Shown: positions 10,766 to 16,958 of the stretch, piece by piece | Position numbering within the stretch: position 1 is the first letter of the stretch | Layout of the letters: each line of letters starts with the position of its first letter | Assembly: GCA_027943245.1 (NCBI GenBank) | Contig: JANDJZ010000882.1 | Coordinates: 1 to 16,958, forward strand | Length of the DNA: 16,958 bases | Reading direction: 5' to 3' | Source: Acanthamoeba sp. SK_2022b | Taxonomy: Eukaryota; Discosea; Longamoebia; Acanthamoebidae | Notes under the pieces: generated by a model | The model's input: only the letters and a program-made list of their open reading frames with translations | The model's database searches: none | What the model was told of the DNA's origin: nothing | Made by a program: the position numbers and the translations under genes

Positions 10766-11986
10766 ATGGAAGGCGGAGGACATACCACACCAAGAGCACG
10801 AAGCAACACTTCCGGTGGCATACCCAAACAAGAGGCTTCTGCTCCGAAAAAGGAATTCCTTTACAAAATCCTCGTCGTCGGCAACATGGGTATGCATTGT
10901 CTTTCCGTCTCTTTCCAGAACCAAGAAAGAATGTCGAGTGATGTTCCAAAAATCCATTCTAATCCCCCCCCCCCCGGCACTTAGGCACGGGCAAGACGTC
11001 GATCATCAAGCGTTACTGCGACAACGAATTCTCGGACAATTACAAGAGTGCGTCCTGACATCTTTTTGTTTTGATTTATTGAAAATATTATCTATTTTAT
11101 TGATGGAAAGGAGAGCGAAGGCAAATGCGATCTGTCGCATTCTCATTTTCCTGTTCCCGTTTCTGCCCCTGCCAGGCACTATCGGTGTTGACTTTGCGCT
11201 CAAGAGCGTAGAGTGGGGCCACAACTCCATGGTTCATCTCCAACTCTGGGACATTGCTGGTGCCACGCCCTCCCTCGACGTCGACTTGTTTCTTTCAACA
11301 ACAACAACAACAACAACAACCATGTCCTCTGACGCCAAACCACATGCTCGCGACGAGCGCAGGGCAGGAGCGATACGGCAACCTGACGCGAGTGTACTAC
11401 CGCGATGCCGTGGGCGGCTTCGTCGTGCTCGACCTCGGTCGACCGCTGCAGGAATCGCTGGACATTGTAAAGAAGTGGAAGGGCGATATCGATTCAAAGA
11501 GTACGCGCCTCTCCACTCGCACTGCTGCTGCTCGTGCTCTGCCCCTCTCTCCGTTTGCGCGCGAGCATGTTCTCACGCGTTCCCCGATGATCGTCTTCCA
11601 CAGTTCGATTGTGGAACGGAGACGCCCTGCCGGTCGTCCTGCTGGCCAACAAGGTCGATCTCCTCGGCGATAAGAAGGCCGACGAACGGGTACGCCATCA
11701 TACCAACAACACCAACACCATCATCGTCAACAACAACAACTAACCTGGCCGATGCGTCGGGTGACAGGCGTTGGAGGATTTTGTCAAGGAGAACGGGTTC
11801 ATAGGGTGGTTCACGACGTCGGCCAAGGAGAACCTGCACGTGGAGAAGGCCATGACCTTCCTCATCAACCACATCATCCACACCTACCAGAACGGACCAC
11901 AACCAGAGAACAAGGACGCCATGCACCTCACCCTGGACGAGAAGGAGATCCTCAAGTACGAAGGCGAAGGCTCCGGCTGCTGCTGA
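10766..11986 (+). CDS. RAB32: Rab32-family small GTPase, 6 exons
   Basis: Exons are 10766-10889, 10985-11047, 11176-11259, 11363-11500, 11604-11689 and 11768-11986, giving 237 residues. Rab32-group GTPases regulate traffic to lysosome-related organelles and, in some lineages, mitochondrial membranes. The P-loop is GNMGTGKT (39-46), switch I has the Thr in STIGVDF (63-69) and G3 is WDIAGQER (87-94). The Ile in DIAGQER, in place of Thr, is the diagnostic mark of the Rab32/38 group. G4 is NKVD (152-155) and G5 is TSAKEN (182-187). The C-terminus GEGSGCC ends in two Cys for geranylgeranylation. The first 30 residues are a variable tail. All catalytic and prenylation residues are present. The start is the first in-frame ATG; a longer upstream frame has no ATG. 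Confidence 0.95.
11298..11320. repeat. (CAA)n microsatellite in Rab32 intron 3
   Basis: About seven CAA units lie within intron 11260-11362. Confidence 0.92.
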
Positions 11987-12335
11987 GCGAGGCCTCACCG
12001 AGAGGACAACCTACACGCGTTGAAGGGGAAGGCGAAAACAAGAGAGAGAGAGAGAGAGGGAACAAGGACGGGTGAACATACGGATGACTGTGGCACGTGT
12101 GCATACAAGTACATAAAAACATAGAATTGTAGAGCTAAGCATCGTCTGTGTAGAAGCCTCGTCGTCCCTTCTTGTCCAGTCGCGTTGGACCGTTTCGCTG
12201 GTTGGCGCGAAAATGACCACAAATTAACTGCCTGCAGTAAACGACGAGGGCGACGCCTTTCGCTTTCGATTGTTTGTCCAATTTGCCGGCCGCACACAAG
12301 TCTAACCACTAATCAACCCAGTAGAGCCTGAGGGA
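11987..12335. other. Intergenic region between Rab32 and the PADR1 gene
   Basis: This 349-nt stretch holds the Rab32 3' UTR, including an (AG)n run at 12041-12058, and the upstream region of the PADR1 gene. I see no canonical TATA box, AATAAA or RNA gene in it. Confidence 0.5.
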
Positions 12336-13351
12336 ATGTCCAAGAGGAAGGCTGATAGCGAGGCCGAGGTCGACGCCTCCAAGGAAAAGGAGGAGATCAA
12401 GGACGAGGAGGAGGACAAGGGAGAGGACTCGGAGGTGGCGGAGAAGAAGAAGAAGAAATCGACCAAGAAGGCCGCTACGACCAAGAAGGCCAAGAAGGCC
12501 ACCACCGTCGAGCCTCGACGAAGCGAGCGGACGAGGCGGGGCGTGGGACCGGCACGCTATTCACCGGCGACCGCGGACAAGAGCCGACGGGCCCGTCCTG
12601 CATCGAGCGACGATGACGATGAGGACTATGGAGTGAGCAGCCGACGCAAGGCGCTGGCGGCCGCAGCCAAGAAGAAGAAGGCCGCCAGGGAGAAGGCCGA
12701 GAGGGAGAAGAAGAAGAAGGCTGCCGCCAGCAAGAAGAGGAAGCGAGATGAAAGCGAAGAGGAGAGCGAGGAGGAGAGTGAAGAGAGCGAGGAGGAGAGC
12801 GAGGAAAGTGAGGAGAGCGAGGAGGAGAGCGAAGAGAGCGAAGAGGAGGAGAAGAGCAAGAAGTCTAAGGGCAAGCCCGCAGCCAAGAAGCAGAAGTCGA
12901 GTGGTTCTATCAAGCTGTCCGATGATCAAGAGGACGCCCTCAGCTCTATGAAGGTCGACGAGCTCAAGGAGCGCCTGCGCGCTAACGACCAAGTCGTCTC
13001 TGGTACGCCTACACTCAAATGAGAACCATTCTTAGATTGTCGATCGCTTACTTGCTTGTTCAATAGGGGCCAGGTCTGATCTGGTTTCGCGCATTCGTGA
13101 TTGTGTGAAGAACGGCTGTCTTCCTCGCTGCCCCAAGGTGCGGCGCTGCCTTTGTAACTCTCATTACGAAACATTCGATTCACTTTTCGTTCAATCGCCA
13201 CCCGCAGTGCTTCGGCGGTAGGCTGAAGAAGCAGGGCAAGGGCTACTACTGCCCGGGCTCGTACGACGATGACAAGTTCGTGCGATGCAAGTACAAGTCG
13301 AACGACTGCGAACGCACGCCTTGGCAAAACGCCGATGGCCAGCCCATCTAA
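12336..13351 (+). CDS. PADR1 zinc-binding domain protein with Lys/Glu-rich N-terminus, 3 exons
   Basis: Exons are 12336-13002, 13067-13137 and 13208-13351, giving 293 residues. Residues 1-195 are low complexity: alternating acidic and Lys-rich blocks resembling nuclear localisation signals, then a Ser-Glu repeat (SEEE/SEES, about 138-167) rich in CK2-type sites. Residues of about 200-293 form a PADR1 domain, the third zinc-binding module of PARP1. The helical part is SSMKVDELKERLRANDQVVSG, continued by a basic helix. The zinc ligands are C244 and C247 (CPKC), C261 (YYCPG) and C273 (VRCK), the same order and similar spacing as in PARP1. There is no BRCT, WGR or ADP-ribosyltransferase domain, so it is not a PARP enzyme. 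It is probably a nuclear chromatin or DNA-break binding protein; the role is inferred from the domain. Confidence 0.9.
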
Positions 13352-13483
13352 GCTCAACACCTTCGACTCAACCATCCCCAACGACCACATTACATAGACG
13401 ATGATGACGACCGCGGAGCACAACGGGGCCGGAGGTGGTGGAGAAGGTGAATGGATGTAGAGATTAGAAAGAGAATATACAAC

Positions 13484-14392
13484 TTACAAGGTGATGGTGA
13501 GCTTGGCGCCGAGCTCCTCGGTGTTGGTGATGAGCTTCACAAACTCGTCGTAGGAGATCTTGCCGTCCTTGTCCTCATCGGCCTCCAGGATAGTCTTGTC
13601 CACTACAAGCAGACGAGGAGAGGGGGGGAGCGGTAACGCACGATGGGTGAGGCTACATGCGCCGGCAAACCTTTTCTGGAAAGAGGAAATGGAAGGGAGA
13701 GAGGGAGAAGGCACTTACCGATGTTCTGGAGCTGGGCATCGGTGAGGTTGCTGCCCACCATCATCTTGAGCACTTGAAACAGCTCGCCGTTCGAGATGAA
13801 GCCATCGTTGTCGATGTCATACACCTGGAAGGTGACTACGCGACGTTGTTTGTGAAGGAAAGGGAGCGGTGGTGAGCATGTGAAAGGCGGGCCGCTGGAG
13901 AAGGAAAGACGTACAGCGCAGCTTGCCCTCGAGGTTGTTCCTGTTGGTGAAAGTGGAGAGGGCCTTGACGAACTCAGTGAACTCGATCTCCTCATCCTTG
14001 TTGGTATCGAAGATGGCTATGATCCTACTCAACAGCGGATTGCCAGCCAGCTCAGGGATCGACAGGAATTCATCTGCCAGAAAGAAGAGGCGGGATCGGA
14101 GGAGGAAAGAGTTGGAGTAGCAGCGACGAGAGAAGAGAAGGAGGGAAAGGGGCGGTACCTGCGGAGATGCTGCCAGATCCGTCCTTGTCGAGCTTTTGGA
14201 AACGACGGTGAAGCTTGTGCAGCTCAGCCTCCGTAACTACGTTCGCAATGTACGAAAGATGAGACCGATTTAATGTTGACCATACCCCCCCCCCCCCAGC
14301 CCAGGCCCCATTGGAAGGAAACGAGAAGGAAGCGTACAATCCTCCACACCCTCGAAATCCTTTGCGCTGATTCGGCCGACGTCGTTTCCCAT
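13484..14392 (-). CDS. CNB1: Calcineurin regulatory subunit B, 5 exons
   Basis: Exons in reading order: 14392-14338, 14236-14159, 14073-13915, 13835-13719 and 13602-13484. They give 175 residues against 170 in animals. The protein binds the calcineurin A phosphatase and activates it with Ca2+. The start MGND fits N-myristoylation at Gly2. Four EF-hands are visible, with loops at D35-E46, D67-E78, D104-E115 and D145-E156. All four have acidic residues at positions 1, 3 or 5, and 12. EF-hand 2 ([12 protein letters not shown]) lacks the usual Gly at position 6 and has Glu there. The [17 protein letters not shown] stretch is nearly invariant in calcineurin B, which separates it from calmodulin. 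The gene converges with the PADR1 gene, with 132 nt between stops. Confidence 0.95.
14285..14297. repeat. Poly-C run in calcineurin B intron 1
   Basis: Thirteen consecutive C bases on the plus strand (G on the coding strand) lie inside intron 14237-14337. Length errors are likely here. Confidence 0.9.
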
Positions 14393-14821
14393 GCTGTGTA
14401 CTGTGCTCTGTCAATCACCAACAACAGACCTCGTTTTTGTCGACCACTTTTTTCTTTCCTCGGTGCAGACAGCGCGCGTGTAACTTGCCGCTTGGCGTGC
14501 CGGTTGGCTCACCATCGAGCATTGTCGTTGCTCGGTTGCGCCCACCGTTGGTCTTGTAAACATCTTTATATCGTAGAGCTGCTGGCATACCCGACTCCCT
14601 GCCCGGAGCAGACAAAACACTGAGCGAGATCAAACTTCACCCACGCCAACTGGCGTTGTACTTGCCACCACTTCATCACAAGGAAAGAGAAGTTGATCCA
14701 CTCCCTCTTGATCAAGGGAGCTCGTCAACGTTCATTGTGGGCAAGAGTTTGTGTTCCAAAACTGTCGGCATAGATCAGGCGTGTTCCATTGGAACCACCA
14801 ACCCCCTATCTCCTCCAGGGC
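14393..14821. other. Intergenic region upstream of calcineurin B, downstream of the aldolase
   Basis: This region covers the calcineurin B upstream sequence and the aldolase 3' region. A plus-strand frame at about 14620-14880 stays open but overlaps the aldolase last exon antisense and has no family features, so I do not call it. I see no RNA gene. Confidence 0.45.
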
Positions 14822-15299
14822 CTAGTAGCCCTGTGCCTGGCCGTTGCTCACGAGGGCCACGCCCGAGCTGGTGCCTATGCGTGACGCCCCAGCAGCCACC
14901 ATGGCCTGCACGTCGGCGGCGCTCCGCACGCCACCGGAAGCCTTTGGTTGGCGCCCACGAAAGGGAGATCAGATCGTTGTCACGCGGGTGGTGTCTGGCG
15001 TATGGGCGGGCAAGCGCGACCGCAGTGTCGAGGCAGACGGTACCTTCACCTGGAGTCGATCGCCGACGACCTTCTTCATGAGGGCCACGTGCTCCACCTT
15101 GGCGCCACCGGCGGCCGCGTTGAAGCCCGTGGAGGTCTTCACGAAGTGGGCCCCGGCGAGCGTCGACAGGATGCACCCGTCGATGATCTCCTCGCGGGTG
15201 AGCGCGCCGGTCTCCAGGATGACCTTGACCACCGCCTGCGATCCATCAGCCCTGCTCGCACACATCAACGGATCGCCAGCGAATTGGTCAAAGCCCATC

Positions 15300-15368
<69 letters not shown>

Positions 15369-16225
15369 CTCACAGCAAACCTTGTGGCGGCCTCCACGAC
15401 GGCCTTGATATCGGCCAGCACGTAGTTGAAGGCCTGGTCCTTGAGGCGCCCCACATTGACCACCATGTCGATCTCGTCCACGCCCATCTGCGGTCGACCG
15501 CACACTCGCGTCAGCTGTGGCCTCAGCGACCGGCGCGGGGAGGAGGAGGGGCAGCGATCGGCGCGATTTTACCTCGACGAGCTGCTTGGTCTCGAACGCT
15601 TTGGTCTCGGAGGTGCTGGCGCCCAACGGGAAGCCCACCACGCAGGCCACCTGCCACACCGAAAGAAACAGAGCCCACAACAGTCGAACGTGGCGACAAC
15701 GATCGAGTCAACGCCTGTGACACTGGCACGCATTGGGGGAGGCGGTGGACCTTCACGGGCTGCTTGTGGGGTGACTGGGAGTGGAGGGAGCGGAGGGTCT
15801 GGAGCGCGAACTGAGCCCAGCAGCCGTTCACGCATACGGCGGCGAAGCTGTGCTCGGCCGCCTCCTGGCAGAGCTTGGCCACCTCGGCCTCCCTCGCCTC
15901 CTGCTTCAACAGCGTGTGATCGATCACTGGCAGACAACCATGACCGTATTTTTTTAAAAACAAACAAAACAAAACAAAAAAACATAACAATGCTATGACC
16001 TAAAGTAAAATATAAAGTAATAAAATAAATGGCCATAGTGAGACGTGAAGTACGAGAGTGAGTGGCGGGAGTGGGGGAAGGGGCGGGTCCGGCCGGGGTG
16101 ACGGGCTCAGAGGTGCCGATGGGCGCGATCAGGTGCGAGAAGGTTCCGCGCACAGACGCTGCAGCGAGCGGGAGTGCCAGGGCACCGCACACCACCTCAA
16201 GGCGCTTCACAATCTCGTCCTCCAT
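14822..16225 (-). CDS. deoC: Deoxyribose-phosphate aldolase, 6 exons
   Basis: Exons in reading order: 16225-16054, 15926-15751, 15650-15573, 15487-15381, 15251-15044 and 14941-14822. They give 286 residues. The enzyme cleaves 2-deoxyribose 5-phosphate to glyceraldehyde 3-phosphate and acetaldehyde in deoxynucleoside breakdown. The class I TIM-barrel motifs are in order: LIDHTLLK (58-65), [26 protein letters not shown] with D149, and [11 protein letters not shown]216 in the last motif is the Schiff-base lysine. K247 in VKASGGVR is the second catalytic lysine. All are intact. The first 57 residues are an extension with a Pro-rich stretch. The ATG at 16225 sits 15 bases after an acceptor-like CGCAG, so a 5' UTR intron is possible. 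The first donor (GTACTT) is the least certain splice site. Confidence 0.92.
15300..15367. repeat. (AC)n microsatellite in an aldolase intron
   Basis: About 33 AC units lie inside intron 15252-15380. This is the longest simple repeat in the window. Confidence 0.97.
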
Positions 16226-16391
16226 CTGTTCTCTGTTCAACTCTGCGCACACAAGCGCGGTTTTTTTTTGTTTTTGTTTATTTTATTAGCTTCAAAAATG
16301 GTTGGAATAATTAGGGGAGATATTATCCATCGTGTGGTGGTTGTTCTGGCGGAGTGCGAGTGTGCTGCGGAGGCTCTACGCAAAGCACAAG
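16226..16391. promoter_or_regulatory. Short shared upstream region of two divergent genes
   Basis: Only 166 bases separate the aldolase ATG from the first in-frame ATG of the plus-strand acidic gene. It holds a T-rich stretch (16261-16290) and an ATTAG acceptor-like site at 16310-16314. A bidirectional promoter is an inference from spacing. Confidence 0.4.
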
Positions 16392-16958
16392 ATGGAAGAG
16401 GACCGGCTCAACGACGACCTAGAAGGCGTGACACACGAGAGCGTGCAGCAAGGCGAGCAGGAGAGAGAAGAGGAGGGAGGTGACCACCAAAAAGTGCAGC
16501 ACCAGGAGATGGAAGACACATACGGGTCTCCAGTGGATCAAGCGGAAGAGAATCAGGATGAGGGGTGCCAGGGCGATGCAGAACGCGACCTCGTCTCCAA
16601 GAGCGAGGAAGGAGAAGCAGTACCATCGGAAAAGAACGAAGAACAAAGCGACACAAAGATCGAAAGCGACGGGGGCGGCAAAGAGGAAGGGGAGGTGCCC
16701 GGCCACACCCACCACGCAGAAGTGCCGCCCCACGAAGAAGAAGGAGCAGAAGGAGAGGAGGACGAGGCAACCTTCGACCCCGAGGAGGGCTACGAACAGG
16801 AAAAGCAGTTGAGGAACGAATCTCGCGCCAACTCGGACGCAGACTCGCGCGAAGAGCTCCACCACCACTCTACCGCGGCCTCCGCCGCCGTGACCGAAGC
16901 CTCCCGCGGTCCGTCTCCCGCCGTCGACATTCCACAACCCGACACCCCCGTCGCAGCG
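16392..16958 (+). CDS. Acidic low-complexity protein, partial (runs off the window)
   Basis: This frame is open for 189 codons to the window end without a stop. It is very rich in Glu, Asp, Gln, His and Gly (for example EEEGAEGEEDEATFDPEEGY) and then becomes Ser/Ala/Pro-rich. No catalytic domain is visible, so this looks like a disordered region of a longer protein. The frame also stays open upstream to 16315, just after an ATTAG acceptor-like site. That part reads EILSIVWWLFWRSASVLRRL and then YAKHKMEEDRL: a hydrophobic, Trp-rich segment followed by basic residues. If that is coding, an earlier exon must exist, and the protein would have a membrane segment followed by an acidic domain. The 3' end is outside the window. 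Confidence 0.55.
   Translation, partial: MEEDRLNDDLEGVTHESVQQGEQEREEEGGDHQKVQHQEMEDTYGSPVDQAEENQDEGCQGDAERDLVSKSEEGEAVPSEKNEEQSDTKIESDGGGKEEGEVPGHTHHAEVPPHEEEGAEGEEDEATFDPEEGYEQEKQLRNESRANSDADSREELHHHSTAASAAVTEASRGPSPAVDIPQPDTPVAA

Noticed and set aside
12561..12992. Minus-strand leucine-rich and serine-rich frames opposite the PADR1 gene
   Set aside because: They are antisense shadows of the Glu/Lys-rich coding strand (GAG and AAG read as CTC and CTT).
14620..14880. Plus-strand open frame downstream of the aldolase
   Set aside because: It overlaps the aldolase last exon in antisense and shows no recognisable motif or supported splice sites.
16408..16937. Hydrophobic minus-strand frames at the right end
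   Set aside because: They are antisense to the acidic plus-strand frame, which is open to the window end. Glu codons read backwards give Leu and Phe.

Overview
The window is nuclear DNA from a GC-rich, intron-dense unicellular eukaryote. Genes are split by short GT-AG introns of about 60 to 170 nt, many carrying microsatellites such as (CA)n, (ACGC)n and GACACAC heptamers. The gene set (a Rab32-type GTPase with the DIAGQER signature, calcineurin B, a mitochondrial ATM1/ABCB7 half-transporter, a deoxyribose-phosphate aldolase, a stand-alone PADR1 zinc protein and a MORN-variant repeat protein) and the intron style point to an amoebozoan, most likely Acanthamoeba or a relative. That assignment is an inference from style and was not tested by any search.

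Layout, left to right. Positions 153-1497 (+) hold a seven-exon MORN-variant repeat gene. Positions about 1500-5905 are a nest of decayed mobile DNA. It contains a tyrosine-recombinase element remnant (minus strand, 1592-2685) and a structurally complete but internally deleted Ty1/copia LTR retrotransposon (minus strand, 2688-5272). The copia element has 166-bp LTRs, a perfect GTTTT target duplication, a polypurine tract and a primer-binding site matching the anticodon arm of initiator tRNA-Met. A further decayed segment runs to about 5905. Positions 6009-6633 (+) hold a small unknown CxxC gene with a likely frameshift. Positions 6779-10339 (-) hold ATM1/ABCB7 in 15 exons. A CpG-free block follows, then Rab32 (+, 10766-11986), the PADR1 protein (+, 12336-13351), calcineurin B (-, 13484-14392) and deoxyribose-phosphate aldolase (-, 14822-16225). 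The window ends inside an acidic-protein gene (+, from about 16392).

The cellular genes are unrelated housekeeping genes: mitochondrial Fe-S export, lysosome-related or mitochondrial membrane traffic, chromatin or DNA-strand-break binding, Ca2+ signalling and deoxynucleoside catabolism. They do not form a functional cluster. All splice models were built by hand from reading frame, GT/AG sites and family similarity, and every multi-exon model closes in frame.

The most interesting signal is in the mobile DNA. Repeat copies differ mainly at CpG sites, and whole blocks are CpG-poor inside a CpG-rich genome. This is the pattern expected from cytosine methylation followed by deamination of silenced transposons. 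I do not see a clearly new multi-gene system in this window.
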